Numbered from the stretch's first letter, positions 1 to 13,006 are shown. The stretch is DNA of 64,000 nt from Gloeopeniophorella convolvens (GCA_022496205.1 WTXD01000029.1:248001-312000), one strand, 5' to 3'. Made by a program: numbers and translations. The notes: generated from the sequence alone by a model not told the origin.

Positions 1-106
1 CGACGGGAGTAGCGCGGCCGAGGTTGGGATCCTTGTATGGCATGGGCTGGATGGGCCGGCTCACGGCGACAGCGGCACGGAGAACAGCAGGCAGGACTAG
101 GTACAT
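1..106 (-). CDS. partial hypothetical protein at the window edge
   Basis: An ATG on the minus strand opens a frame that stays open for 35 codons and runs off the left edge. The first residues are hydrophobic (LVLPAVLRAAVAV), then comes a polar stretch with the motif MPYKDPNLGR. This could be an N-terminal targeting or signal segment, but too little is present to name a family. The neighbouring gene starts at 1652 and reads the same way. Nothing independent confirms the ATG, so an intron or a start further upstream is possible. Confidence 0.35.
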   Translation of the reverse strand, partial: MYLVLPAVLRAAVAVSRPIQPMPYKDPNLGRATPV

Positions 107-438
107 TGGTAGACGTGCATAGTATATCGGTACGAGAGCAGTACATCAGGCTACTTATACGCATGGACGCACGAGATATGCGCAAGACTTAGCACAAGAT
201 CGGGTAAGGTGTGAGTGTCGTAAGAGGGGCTAAGGTGGCGGGATGCAGTAAGTATGAATAAGGATTGGTTATGTATCGCAGGGGTAGGAGTATACGGTGT
301 GTATGGAGGAGGTATCGCGGGGAGGGAAGAAGATCGTCAAGACAAATCGAGACAGCGCAAAGAAAACCAACAGAAGAAAGAAGCAAGGGAAGCGTGGCAG
401 GAGGGAAAGATCAGTGCGCCGCTGTGCAGCTTTTTGTC

Positions 439-1652
439 TCATCGCGGGTCCGGGGTCTCGAGTTTCAGTTCGGGTGCTATCTCCGTCTTGACCAGAGGCG
501 TCGGCGAGCCAGCGCGCCCTTGAGCCCTCACTTTCACCTCGGCCTTTCCCGTCGCTTCTCGCACAGGAGAGAGCGCCCTCGCCACCTTGCCTTCGGCTTT
601 GCTGATCCGGGCGAACTCGTGAGCCAGTGACGCACGCGGGGGTGGTCCCAGTCCGTCGTCGTCGTCTTCGTCCTCGTTGTCTAAACCGGGCGAAGGCGAA
701 CGTCCCTTGAGGGCCTTGGGCGTAGGCGATGCCGGGGCTTCAGCCTTGGCCTTACCCTTGCGCGCTGGCGGACCAAACAGGCGACGCGGTGTGCAGTCCT
801 CACTCGGAGAGAAGTCTGGGTGGTCCGCCGGGAGGGTTGAGCGCGGGTCGCGCGGTACACCGAAGTGCGGGTTCTGGAATACGATGCGCTTCCCACGGCT
901 GTGGCGCGCCAGTCAGGGCTCTGGTGTGAGTAGTAAAGACCAAGTAACACGCACAAGATATAGGACAACGTCTCGCGGTCGGGTTGAGGTGTGCGCGGGC
1001 CCGCGGGCGAGCTGGGTAAGGAGCCAGGCGAATCGGAGGGACCGACGAGGAACGGATTGTTCGGCGAGTCACGCACGGGCATCGGCTTCGCCGGCCGGCG
1101 GCGCGGCGGTGTCACCGGCGGACGCGGACGCGTGGGTGGCGGAGAAAGGAGCGACCAGGTCGAAGGAGCGGATGGCGCGGGAACAGCGCGCGATTGTGAG
1201 AGGCGTCGCGAAGACGTGGGTGCACCGCGCCGCGCAGACGACGGAGGCTTGCCTTTGGAGACGGGGCGCGAGGACCGCGACGACTTGGGTTTTGGCTTGG
1301 TGGGGGCAGGCGGCTGGGACGGCGCGCCTGCGAGCCAGAAAGCATCCTCGCCGTCCTCGGCATTGAGCTCTGCGACGACGGCATCGATCCTGCGGCGTTT
1401 GTGCGAGACTGCGACGGGCTCCTCGGGCACGCGGTGGCTCCCTGATGGCGACAGATTAGGCGATACGACAGGGAGAACGCCATCTGCCTCATCATCGGAT
1501 GAGAGGTAGGCAGAGCTACGCGAACGCGAACGCTTTCTGACTGTGCGGGGAGGAGTGGGGAGGGAAGCGACAGAGGCACTGCGCTTCAATGACTTGCTGT
1601 CGGGTGGCCTGACCAGCGAAGGATGAGAGTTCAGTCCTGCATGGTCGGCCAT
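439..1652 (-). CDS. conserved-looking basic, Ser/Pro-rich nuclear protein, function unknown
   Basis: Two exons (1652-955 and 898-439) joined by a 56 bp GT-AG intron give 385 residues. The first half is Ser/Pro/Arg-rich, with TPPRTVRKRSRSRSS and SHKRRR as likely nuclear localisation signals and many SP/TP sites that a proline-directed kinase could use. The splice joins a more ordered block, ETLSYIFRGKRIVFQNPHF, followed by a Pro-rich stretch, an acidic run (DNEDEDDDDG) and a C-terminal tail. The ordered block looks conserved, but I do not recognise the family. A cell-cycle or chromatin role would be a guess from composition alone. The intron is well supported: without it the frame stops within about 35 codons. 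Confidence 0.75.
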
Positions 1653-3039
1653 GGATATATGATGGGGGGTAGCAGGAATGGGTGAAAGATGACAAGAGCA
1701 GAGGGGGAGAGCAAGGCAAGATGAGAGGCGAACGGTGAAATGGGGACTGAACTAACAACAACCAAAAGTGAAACCAACCAGAACCAAACCACCTTCCCGT
1801 TGTGGCAAAGACACGCCCCTTCGGCAACAGCCGAAACTATTGCGTAAGCATATTCACGTGATCGCGACTCGTCGGTGCCCGGTTTGCCTCAGCTTGAAGT
1901 TGGCTCGCTGCTGTGACCTGTCCCGGCACTGTATGCTGTGTCAGGTGTGGCCAGTCCAAGATTACACTCAGTACCTTCTCTGTAACCACCCCACGAAAAG
2001 CGATCGTATCTGAACTCTATCGCAGTTTCGAGGCAAGACAGCTCATACTTACGTCTAGCTGTCACACATGCTTCACTTCACGATCCCGTCCATCCATCTA
2101 GCCAACGAACTCCCCCGCATAACGAGAAGGCTGCCAAATGGCGCTTGTTTTGGTACAGGCCCTGACTCTACTTTAATGTCTGATGGTCGCCGCCCCGCCA
2201 GATCTGGCCTGTCTACATCGGTCCTCTTATCCTTTTCTTATACTCCGAGCTTACCGTCCCCCACCCTCCTAATACGATGGCTTTAACGCAGAGTAGCCTC
2301 AGAATCAATGGCTTGAAGGATTTCACCCAATGTTTCTCGTGTGCGCGTGTCTGTCTGTTCGTCTCTTGACATCAGCGTTAATGACTATCCTACGCAGAGA
2401 CAGCCAACCCACATCCTCCGACGATCGTTTGATCATGTAACTCGATGTGACCCACCTCTGGTCCCATTCAAGACACCATGTTGTATTCCTTAACTCGTTC
2501 GCCGAGGCTTTTGGTAGTTGAGTTTTCCCTCCCTAGGACGCCCGTTGTAGCCCAACCAAGTGGCCGACAGCGCGGACAGGCCAGAAATCCTTCGACTTGC
2601 TACATCAGGGGTTCGCCAAGAAACTTTCACAGCTGAAACACCAGTCACCTGGACGCTATCTCTGATGTGCGACTCCACATGGAACCGACTGTCGGCCCAT
2701 TGGTCCCACGTCGACAGTCCTCATGTTGCCTGGCTGTCCAGAGCACAGGTATGCGCTACGACCACCCAACTTTGTCATATTCTCATACCTCCAAATGTTT
2801 CCTACAAGAACGCTGCCCCCAATTATAAGTTACACCAGAACATTGGGCAGGATTCGGGTGCGCGAATTTGCAGTCAGAGCTCACGGGATTCAGGTGACAG
2901 TTATCCACCAGGATACGACGTCCACTCGCGCTCACCCCACCTTGGAGGATTCTACTCTATGAACGCGCCTGACGATCAAATCTTGACAACCGCTTGCATT
3001 GGGCATGAAGGGGGAGAACAGGGCCTACATATCAGGACG
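1653..3039. other. intergenic, no gene recognised
   Basis: Short frames occur on both strands but none has a codon pattern, motif or splice structure that I can support. Base composition is more balanced than in the flanking genes. The first part must hold the promoter of the basic protein starting at 1652. Confidence 0.5.
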
Positions 3040-3445
3040 ACGCTCACTGTATGGGTTGGTGACGGTCGGGACACCCTCAACGCAGATATTTATTTTATGG
3101 AGGATGTCTTACGCGCTGGCGAGCTCGCTACCTCAATTCCAGGTAAAACCCTCGATCTTATTCCCTCTTGTACGTTCAATATACCGAGCCTTTCAGCCCC
3201 TTTTCACGCATCGCATGTTACTTGCCATTGTCGTGCAGTGCAGAACATGCCATAGTAGTTCCCTGGTTCCCTTGCGCTGGCTTCAAGGAGGTGGCGAAGA
3301 AATGGCTCCCGCGCAAAGGGCCTTTAGAACGAACCAAATCAGACCGTTCAAAGAGTCCGGTACGTATGGCATTCATCGATTATGTACTGAGTACATCATC
3401 GCCCGCCGAAGCCCACCTTGGACAGGAGGCGTTGTGAAGCCGTCT
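3040..3445 (+). pseudogene. decayed cytochrome P450 fragment
   Basis: Several short stretches match the mid-region of basidiomycete P450s in the right order. A segment with DIYFMEDVLRAGELATSIPG resembles the '(D)DPYI-LAE-AL...PG' region and is followed by a GTAAAA donor-like site. About 95 bases on comes VVPWFPCAGFKEVAKKW, matching the 'PxWFPGxGFKRxAxxW' signature, which the intact P450 at 5867-7966 has as FPAWFPGVGFKREADAW. The end reads NQIRPFKES in a shifted frame, like the 'VExPFxFVK' that normally follows. The upstream 'TYGI' region also needs a frame change. No start, heme-binding loop or stop was found nearby. I read it as a relic of a duplicated P450. Confidence 0.45.
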
Positions 3446-5866
3446 GTACGTAGCGGCCTTTTTGATTACAAACCTCCATGAAGAATTCTCTCAGGAAGAT
3501 ATTACAACGACTATGGCTGTTCTGGCGCTTATAAATCACCACGCGCACTGATTTCAAAACGTTCATCCAACGACGCAACACATGGCGCCAACACAGTGTG
3601 ATGATGCATTTCTTTTTTATATATATTAATGGCTTATATGCATTAACGTAGATCGTTTCTGCACTCCTTACGTTCGCCATGTTCATGGTGCGTTTCCCAA
3701 GCACAGCGAAAGGTGGAAGACTAACTTCACCGTGTTATCGACCGTTAGCGACTTGTTGATACAGAGGACGATGCGCTGTGCTATGTATCCGCACAAGTCA
3801 ACGAGGAGCTCCGCTAGAATCCGGTTACCCCTTTAAGTGACCCCGCTAGTCTCGGAGTTGCGTCTGGCATCGACGGGGTGCAGGCGTACCCCACAGATTG
3901 ACGGAGGATGACGTGTATGGGGAATATTCATCTCCCGCAGGGTCTTTATCTATTGGAAAGACCTGGTATAGGCCCGACGCCCTTGACTGGATCACCGAAT
4001 CTGTGCTGCCAACTACACGACCAGTGCACATGCCCTGAGCCTCCTTCTTCAAGCCTGAACGTTTACCCCATCGGTCTGGACCGCAACCGCGTCCATCCTG
4101 TCGACGTTTGATATATCACCCGTGGGGTCGATGAGCACGGGAATGAGCCATTGCCGAAGGAGGACTATGGATCTGGCGTTATTTCGTGGGTCTCTTCCGG
4201 TCTTCTGCATATTCCAGAACAGCTCCGTTCTGGACTTAAAGCAAGGATGCCAGAACAATTTGATGCACGGTCCAACCGAGGGATGGTGCAGAAGCCTTGG
4301 TGCGCTTGACCCACCCGGAGCTTTCTGCGTAACGGCGTAATGGAAGTTCGGTTTTCTGAGGTAACTGGAGATATCTCTAGATGCATGATGCAAGAGATAC
4401 GGAACGGCAATCCATACGGGTCGTTCTACTAGCCCAACGCAAGACTTGATTCCGCACTAACCGCAAATCGCTGCTATGCTGGCTAGGCGCGCAAGGGGCA
4501 CGATATGCAAGCGTGTTATTCAACTAAGCCGAGCCTTACCCCGCAGTGTTCGACGATCAGCATTGCCAATCCAAGACCACTAGAAGGTTAGAACGATGCA
4601 ATCACAAGGGACGGCATCGGCGCCCCTCCTATTCCGCCGGTGCCTAGGTCTTCCGTGGTATCAAAACGCTGCGTTATGGAAGCTCCACCACTCTCACACA
4701 CTGTGAGTTCCTCTGGGTCAAGTACGCCGCTCGACAAGCCCTCGAAATAGTGATTATGACGGTTAGTCGCTCTTCTATTATCAAGTATCAAGCATGCCAG
4801 AAATTCTCTGCATGCGCTCACTTATCAGCTGACGTTCTCAACATCCCGGGCGCTAAAGTTGATAGTCGCTCAGCTGGAGTTGCGATTGCTTCTGCAACGT
4901 GGAGCGAACCTGAACCTTCGGAACTCATCGCCTGCTGGAGATCTCGCGTGGGTGAAGGAGGCGCCTTCCGTGATGTGGAAAGCTACGAGTCATCAAGCGA
5001 CCTTGCGAGCTGATCCCTAGCCGGTTCGCGTGAACTCAAATTGTGAAATTACTGACCAGCGGTGGCCAACACAGCACCACAGCTTCGTAAGTCACCGACT
5101 CGGAGGCCGCTAGGCCACTTCTCGGCCACTGAAGTGATGATGGGAAGCTCACATCGACTTGGACTAGGCGATTAGAGTCTCTGGCGCACAGCCCCTACGG
5201 TACTTGGAACGCCACTGATACTGAACGTGTATTGTATCTTGCGTATTGTGTGAATTCTAAGCTCGGTGACTGATCGGGTTACCCAGCAAGGATAAGCTGG
5301 CGCTCGCGGCCCGTAAGGCTGGCACAGTTTGACTGATAAGAGTTGATGAGTATATCCGCAGCTGTATGGCGTTGCATCCTGTTCGCCACGCCGATTCGGG
5401 GGATATCTATGTGAGAAGTATTGGGTGACATGCAGCCGGTCGGCTAGTAGGTAGCGCACAAAGCACCTGGGCGATTGCCAAGATCCGGGATGGCGTCGCT
5501 CCGCAACGCGGACTGCCCGTGCCGCTTATGATGTACTGGATATGTAATAGTGGGCTGTATACCAGGTTCAGGTACTGAACTGAGTTTTCCTGCCCACCGA
5601 GTCGGCGCAGTGCAGTCATAGGCAATGTCACGTAGGCAGCGTATATCGGAGCCGGCGCCAGTGAGGAGTGCTTTTGCTCCGGCTTGCTCACACTGTGACT
5701 GCGCAGTGCGTGGTACAGCTAGATAGCAAAAGCTTCCAAAATCGGTCGTAAAGCGATACAGGCTGGTCGTACAACAGAGGTTGTTACATGTAACCCTACA
5801 ATACCATGTATCCAGCCAAGCCAAGAAACTTAACAAACACTGGTGGTCTCGCGATTAGACCAACGA
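3446..5866. other. gene-poor interval, no gene recognised
   Basis: About 2.4 kb lacking any frame with recognisable domains, consistent splice sites or coding-like codon use. It lies between the P450 relic and the 3' end of the intact P450. It may be decayed duplicate or transposon DNA, but no terminal repeats or transposase/reverse-transcriptase motifs were seen. Confidence 0.45.
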
Positions 5867-7966
5867 TTAGATGAGAGAATTCGTAACAAGCTTCTCGGAG
5901 CTTTTGTTCCGAGGCCGAATGGTACAGGGGAAAGGCGCAGGGTACCTGTCGAGACGCCACTCAGGTTAAGGACCGCCGCTCATAGCAGAGCGCCACTTAC
6001 GATATCAATCCAGCGTCATACTTCTCCTCGGGTAGAATTGGTTTCCCTTGCTCGTCGAGGGCAGGGGTTATCTCAAATGCTGCGAGGACAGAGGCGATAC
6101 CAATCCACAGCGATGACCGGGCCATGAACCGCCCTGGACATGTACGACGCCCGAATCCAAAAGCGGCATCTGGGCACTTCACGGTGGGATCAAGGAAGCG
6201 CTCCGGTTTGAATTTCTCGGGCTCGGGAAAGACCCTCTCGTCATGAAGCATGGCCCTACGTGACCTCGTGAGTCGATACGGAAGGAAAGCATGATGCGTC
6301 GCGCACCAAGCATTTCCGATGACAGTCGATCCGGCCGGTAAGAAATATCCACCGTAGATATCGTCGGAAATAAGTTTATGAGGGATTCCTTTGCGGTGCG
6401 CAGCTTTCAGCCTAGAACGATCATAGGGTCAAATAAACTTACCGAGCGGTGCTACTGGGTGCCACCTCTGCACCTCATTGCACAGGGCGGTAACGTATGG
6501 CAGCGATGCCTCATCGTCGAAGTCAGGGAGCTTATCAGCCCCCAGGACCGCATCAATCTCTGCATGGGCTTTCCTTTGCGCCTCAGGATATAGGACCATG
6601 GCGAGGAAGAAAGACTGGAGGACCGACGCAATCTTTGGGGGCGGTGAGGGAGCTGCGTCATCCATAAAATCCATAGACTCACCGTATCGGTGCCAGCTGA
6701 AAGAGGAGATATCAGACGGTATTTCGCATGAATATATTCAGACACATACCAAGGCACATGTCCGCGGTGACAGCTTTTACGGCGAATTCGCCCTCAGGAT
6801 CATGACCTTCGAGACGTGACAACATTGACGCCGCAATGCATGGCGCGGCGCCGCTGCCACTCTGCAAATTCGACCCGTCAACGGGGACCATAAACTCGAA
6901 AAGGCTTGGCATACCATTGCTTTCTTTGTAGCTAGGAAAGGTTCCTCCACGATCGAGTCCATGCTGCGGGCCCACGCATCGGCTTCTCTTTTGAAGCCTA
7001 CGCCAGGAAACCACGCCGGAAAATGGACCACTGTGAAGCGTCGAGGGTGAGTGGAGGTAAGACATGTGAGCAAGTGGGACATACAGGCTGGGATTAAATT
7101 GATCAGACGGCCCTTTTCTGTAGCTTTCGCGACAACGTCGAGTGCTTTCTTGGCGAGATCAATGTAGTAGTCGTTCCGTTCGTGAGCATCAATACCATAT
7201 GCAACGGACAGAATCGTCCTGCCCGTCATACTATACGTGGACGGTGAGTTCCGACTCGGAGCGGTTCCGGTGTATTGAAAATCCAGGTTCACTTACTGGC
7301 GCAGGTGTTCATAAAATCCCTCGGGCGCCTCAAGGAGGTTCTTGAGGAGCAGCCTCGAGGCCTTGAGTTCAAGAGGACGGTACTCGTGGGCTGCGGCCGG
7401 ATGAAGGTGTTCATGGAAAGCCCTACGCCACGTACGCCATCTTGGCCCATACTCTTCCAAAGCGATGCTCCAATCAATATGAATGCTAGGCTGGTCAGTG
7501 ATCAAGCAATTCAAACCCATAAAATACTTACAGTGAAGTGAAAGCCTTCATTGTAGGCCTGCCAGATTGAGTTAGAGGCTCAGCAACTGGTAAGAGGCGC
7601 TGGCGTTACCTATCCGAATACAACGATGACCGCCTCTCGAAAAGGTCGTTCGCGGCTTTGATGGAGTTGAGGATGACGACATGGGAGCCGAGGACCTCAA
7701 CGTGAACCACGTCCGAACCTGGGACCATACGTCACAGATGGCCCAGAGAGTTTACAAAGGACGAACTCACCATGGAGGTCCCCCCACTGTTTGTAAGTGA
7801 CCCATTCGGAGCCGGGTGGCATGTCAAGAAGATTGCCAATGATGGGCAAAGGTTTGGGGCCAGGAGGGAATGACAGTTTCCTTGCTCGCCTGCGAGCGTG
7901 GATGGCAGAGAAGAGGAAGAGCGTGATTGTGATAGCCACGATATCGACGGCGGTGGAGCTGAGCAT
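5867..7966 (-). CDS. cytochrome P450 monooxygenase (basidiomycete type)
   Basis: Twelve exons (7966-7771, 7718-7610, 7558-7532, 7485-7297, 7230-7085, 7030-6915, 6861-6750, 6696-6683, 6632-6443, 6388-6307, 6255-6001, 5945-5867) give 504 residues, the usual P450 length. A membrane anchor (residues ~7-25) is followed by the Pro-rich hinge PPGPKPLP. The I-helix oxygen-activation motif AGTDT is at 299-303, the ExxR pair at Glu356/Arg359 (NEVQR), KPERF near 410, and the heme loop FGFGRRTCPG with the heme-ligand Cys433. All key residues are intact, so it should be an ER-bound enzyme using electrons from P450 reductase to hydroxylate small lipophilic molecules. Substrate cannot be told. The order of motifs fits expanded basidiomycete clans such as CYP5144, but I cannot assign a family. 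The acceptor of exon 4 is a TAG rather than the nearby CAG, chosen by phase. Confidence 0.92.
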
Positions 7967-8028
7967 GATGATAGGAACACAGAACCCGCGATGTGCGTGT
8001 AGTGAGCCATGGAAAAGATAATGCCGTG

Positions 8029-8034
8029 TTTATA
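8029..8034 (-). promoter_or_regulatory. TATA box of the P450 gene
   Basis: TATAAA on the minus strand, 63 bases upstream of the P450 start codon. An out-of-frame ATG lies between it and the true start, so the mRNA probably begins downstream of that ATG. Confidence 0.5.
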
Positions 8035-8039
8035 GGATC

Positions 8040-11000
8040 GCGAAGCGCTGGCGTTTTGCGTCCCTAAACCTCGTGCTCGGCAGGTCGGACGTTGCGACAC
8101 ACAGAATCGATTCATGTTCGACTCCCTTCCGGCGGCGCGTCCACTGACCGCGTGGTCGCGCCGATCATTCCGGGCCTGAGATTTTGAAGCGATGCCAAAG
8201 CTGGTTACAGAGATGCGTACGAAGTTACCAACACCGACAAGAATGCATAGGCGCCACGGAAAACGCACCTGTACCTTCCCAAAAGGAACCAGTCGAGCAC
8301 TTGTAGGGTGACTGATGGCCGCCAACTCCTGTAGGCGAAGTGGTTACTCCACAAGCCCGAAGGGATCTGGCTGGGTTGCAAATTCTTAGTACGGGATTAC
8401 CAACCCGCAGGGACATAGGACCTCGAGGCAGCCGTTCTCCGGCAACTCAACGTAGACGTAAATTTGAATTAGTCAATGGAGGGAACGCGACGGGCGAGGC
8501 CACGACTACCATATCGCCACACTTGGAAAGAGTACAAATGACGCATATGACCTCGACTTGAACAGTCTTCGCTCGCGCGATGGGGCGCAGCTGAGATGGT
8601 AAGGCACAATCGTCACGATGGGACCAGATAGCTGAAGAGCTCCGACCAGATTAAGTTCATCGCAGCCGCAGCGCACCTTTCAAACCAGCAGGCTTGGGCT
8701 GTCAAATCCTTGAGCGATAACGATGTGGCCGTACCTAATGCCTGGAGACCGGTTCAGCAGACGCGATGTAACCAAGTCACTGAAACATCCGACCCACGCT
8801 GACCCTCTCCACCGAGGGGTGCCGAGATCTCGAGCTCTTGAGGGTTGTTTGGCGCTCATGAAAAATTCTCGCTTTTGAGAGACAATGTGAATTAAACGCG
8901 ATGGGGGGCCGGGAGATTAAACAGAGCTACGACCAGTCGCTCTTTGAGGTCACAAGGCGCCATGCTTCTCGCTTCCCCAACGATCGAGCTGAGATAGAGG
9001 TCAGGTTTGTTTTCCAAAAGTCAGAGGATAATAGTGCCGTAAACCATCAACCATTCGGATGTAGATGTGCGCCAGTCGGACAAGTGATATGAGGGCGTCC
9101 ATGGCCGACCAGTGACGCGGATTACAGTTGCCTTTCGGGGGGTCGGCCGGTATACATGGACAAACAATACGATCTGTTCCACCTTGACACGAGGCGCTCG
9201 GCTGCGAGACATACCGAGAACAAGCTATAACAAGTCGCGTATGAAGGGTGTACAAGTTATGCGCGGTGTTGTCAAGAAGGCTGCCGTTCGTGCTTGGGAT
9301 TGGTGCCCCGATTGGGCATGATAAAATTCGGAGACAGTTCGACGGTGATTGCACCACCGCACGTCTTGCCTTGCCACTGGATTCGAAGTGGACACAGATC
9401 GCACAGCGGGGAACCTGACAGCGATTATCACAGTATGATCTAGGCATACCAACAATCAAACAATAAAATAACACTCTGTCAAATAGGGACCTTGCTTCAA
9501 ATCAACAAAACGAAGCGCCCTGGTTCGCTAACCAACTTGATAGCGATTCGCCATGACAGTTCGCGCGCGGGACCCCAGGGTTCTCAGGGGGTCAGGGGGT
9601 AAGCCGACCGAGAAGCCGGACTTGAGCGAAAAAACTTTGATGACGAAGTTGTGGCATTGAACACTATTGGCATCACAGTAATCCGAAGTTAATAAGATGG
9701 CACGTTCCACGTACGTGGGTAGGATCACATGCTGGCATCTCAGCATCGAGGCGCGACCAGAACATGGTTCGTCGTTGATGGAAACGCAAGAAAAATTAGT
9801 CCTTCACATGAACACTAGATGTCCGAGGGCCAGGCCTCAAGCGACGAACTGACCATCGCAGCTCCTAGTAGCTGAGTGCTGGATGCACGCACGGTCAGGA
9901 CCGTTGTCCGTGACGACCTTGTGACTGACGATCGCTTGATTCAAAGACTCTGTGTCCGCTTCATAGACTGTGGTCGCCGCACCTCCCGACGCGATAGCCT
10001 TGTAGCTGGAGAGTCGAATCATTTCACAACGACGACCGGGGTCTACGTTATCAAGTAGAAAAAGGAAAAAGGTAGTCACCGACGATCCTGAAGTTGATGG
10101 GGAAGCATTGCTTGTAAAGATTGCCTTCTCATTTGAGTGGCACAAATGAAGGGAGAGATAGAGGTCAATTAGAACAAGAAAGACATCCGAAATAGAACGG
10201 CGTAAACGATTGAGGGTAAGGCGCAGTGCGCCAGATGTTCATTAGCTTATCGATGGACGCGGCATCGCAATGCGTTGTGTGCGCTGGTGGCAGAGGTACC
10301 GCGGCCTGCGGAGGGTGACGCAGCGACCAACCAGAAAAGGCGAAGTGTTGAGGTCGGACAGGGCGGCCCAGAGCCCATAGCGCCGAGTATATGGCCGAAG
10401 CATGGAAGATCAAGCAAGGAGATAGAGAGAACGACAGGCCGAACACACGATGTCTCCTGATCACGGTGGATGCACGAGGGGTGCCATGTGGATCGTACCC
10501 CCACGCAAAGCACAGAAGTCACGTCGGCATTGCCGTATTGACCACAGTGAAAACAGCCGCTGAAGAGATGGTCGGTAAGTTAGTAAGCAGATCTACAGCC
10601 GAAGAGCCGAGGGACATTCGGGGTGCCAAGTGTGGGTCTGTGAGGAAACGAGCTGTCGTGTGCAAGCGCTCCTGCCGCACCGCGTCTGGCGCGTCGCAGT
10701 CATTTCCTCGGCTGGGTTACCGTCGACATGATTCGAAAGGCGAGAGCACTGACCAGGCCAGAACGCCAACACGGAAACGAGGAGATATGGCAGATTCATG
10801 GTGCCACCTTTGACAGAGGGCCCGTAGTGCCCAGAAAGGTTGTATGCTAGTAGTTGTTAAGAGAGCATTGCATCCGTCGCCCTCCGGGGGACAAGCTAAG
10901 TCCTGCCACCGAAAGACTGCGATGAGCGATTGCATGCGCACAACTTCCTGGGTGCTCAACGTTGGCAGAATGTATACGCAGCACCCTGGGTCGAAGACGA

Positions 11001-11193
11001 CGGACTAGAAATGATGACGAATGGTGAGTGGAGAGGGCCAGCCGCAGCGGCTTGAGTCGGCGTCGGGAGCTAGCGTGCGGGCGGCGGCTGTGGCCGCAAG
11101 CTTCGGCCCACTGTTCGAAACCGCGACCATCCGGCTCAGATTGCCCTCATTCACTCCTTTTTCTCTTTCTCTTGATACGTCCCCCTTGTTATC
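8040..11193. other. gene-poor interval, no gene supported
   Basis: About 3.1 kb between the divergent P450 and LIS1 genes. Frames are short and none could be extended through plausible introns into a recognisable protein. A faint candidate for a small secreted protein on the minus strand (~10.8 to 9.8 kb) is treated under findings. The CT-rich stretch 11155-11193 directly upstream of LIS1 is likely its core promoter. Confidence 0.45.
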
Positions 11194-13006
11194 ATGTCCA
11201 TCTTACTTTCGGAGCGTCAGACAGACGACTTGTATGTCCACGCCCTTGCTGCGAAGCGCGGCTCGGTCATTGATCTCCGGCGTTCTTGCCCAGACACAAA
11301 GCCATTCTCGACTACCTCCACAGTGCTGGTTTCACGAAGACTTTCGAGCAGTTCAAAGAAGATACGAAGCTTGTGCGTTCACCTCGATTCGTGGTCAAGC
11401 GGCTCATCCAACCTCCGCAGGCCGATTTTCAGCCTGACCTTGGACAGAAGAGCAACGGCCTCCTGGTCAAGAAATGGACGAGCGTGATCCGAATGCAGAA
11501 GAAAGTGGGCTTCATTCACTTGTGCGAGCTCATTCCCCCCATCGACGACGTTCGTCTTAGATCCTGGATCTGGAAGCTCGGCTTCAAGAGGCTTTGCATG
11601 ACAACTCAAGCATGGCTGCTCTGCCACCGGGTTTCAGCAGGAGGAACAACCCAGACTGGCTCCCTACAGCGAGTTCCTCCAAACATACGCTTACAGGTCA
11701 TCGAGATGCGGTCAACGCAGTTGCTTTCCACCCAGTATACTCCGTCTTGGTGTCGGCAAGCGATGACAGCACGATGAAGGTGTGGGATTGGGAGACAGGG
11801 GAAATGGAGCGTACTCTGAAAGGCCATACCAAGCGAATCACTGACTGCGAATATGATTCCAAGGGCAAAAATCTTGGTGCGTTTGTGCCATCTGTCCTTC
11901 AACGGCCGAGCTTATCACAACCATCACGCAGTATCCTGCGCATACGACCTGTTCATTAAGGTGTGGAATGTCGAGAATGATTATCAGAACTTTGCAACGC
12001 TACGCGGGCATGAACATTCGGTATCTTCAGCAAAATTCTTGCCGGGGGATGACAGGATCATAAGCTCAAGTCGAGATCAAACAGTTCGAATCTGGGAAAT
12101 TGCCACAACGTGCGCACTTTCTCGAACCATATCATCCCTAATCTACAAGGTTATGCCCCAGACACTGCATCAAAGTCATTCGTCCTCACAGCGATTGGAT
12201 TCGCAGTGCTCTTCCTAGCACAGACGGCAAGTTCTTCATTACCTGCTCCATGGACCACGTTCGTTTTCCTTCGTCCATAAAGCATCTCAGGTGCTGAGCT
12301 TTTGCTGTTAGACATCGCATGTCGTCGAGCTCGAGACGGGAACCACGAAATCGGAGCTGCGTGGACACGACAACGTCGTCGAGGCGGCTGTATTTGTACC
12401 TGTCGCATGCATCCCGTCGATACGTGAATTGCTAGGCCAAAAGGTGACCAGTCCTCTTCATCCTGCTTGGTCATACCACGAACCCTTTGCAGCCAACTGC
12501 AGCGCCGCCGGGAGCAGTCGACAATGCGCATATATCATACGCTGCGACATCTTCGCGGGACAAAACCATCAAGATTTGGGATGCACTCCGTGGCCAGTGC
12601 TTACACACGCTCGTAAGTGTGTTGCATGTGTATCATCGCCCATCCATGCTACAACCGTGCCTTCGTTCGCGCAGGTTGGCCACGACGACTGGGTTCGCGC
12701 CCTCGTCTTCCATCCAAACGGTAAATATATGCTGTCTGCAGCCGATGATCATACGATGCGTATCTGGGAGCTCAAAACGGGGCGGTGCATCCGCAAAATT
12801 GAGGCCCACGAGCGATTCGTCTCGTCACTGGCATGGGGTCGACAAACCATCAGCTCGGACGCGAATGGAAAAGCAGGTGCCGCTTCTGGGCCCCTTCTCA
12901 TGAACGTTATCGCCTCAGCGAGTTCCGACCAGGTATGTCAGTTCTTGTGTTCGTCATGCATGAAGGTGAATCTGTGTCGCAGACTTTGAAGATATGGATG
13001 CCGTGA
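11194..13006 (+). CDS. PAC1: LIS1/PAC1 nuclear distribution protein, dynein regulator
   Basis: Ten exons (11194-11231, 11294-11372, 11421-11504, 11561-11876, 11932-12109, 12162-12258, 12312-12443, 12493-12612, 12675-12932, 12983-13006) give 441 residues. An N-terminal LisH dimerisation motif (~residues 7-40) is followed by a short coiled coil ([18 protein letters not shown]) and seven WD40 repeats, with GH...WD spacing throughout, such as [15 protein letters not shown] and [15 protein letters not shown]. It ends at the last propeller strand ([10 protein letters not shown]). LIS1 binds the dynein motor and NudE and is needed for nuclear migration and hyphal growth. The fifth blade lacks the usual W-D pair ([10 protein letters not shown]). 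The start was chosen because the LisH domain begins here. Confidence 0.96.

Noticed and set aside
2560..3255. 231-codon plus-strand frame as a gene
   Set aside because: Only its last third resembles a known family (P450), and that part is interrupted and frame-shifted. The rest looks non-coding.
7732..8325. 197-codon minus-strand frame over the P450 start
   Set aside because: It overlaps the P450 first exon in another frame and has no motif.
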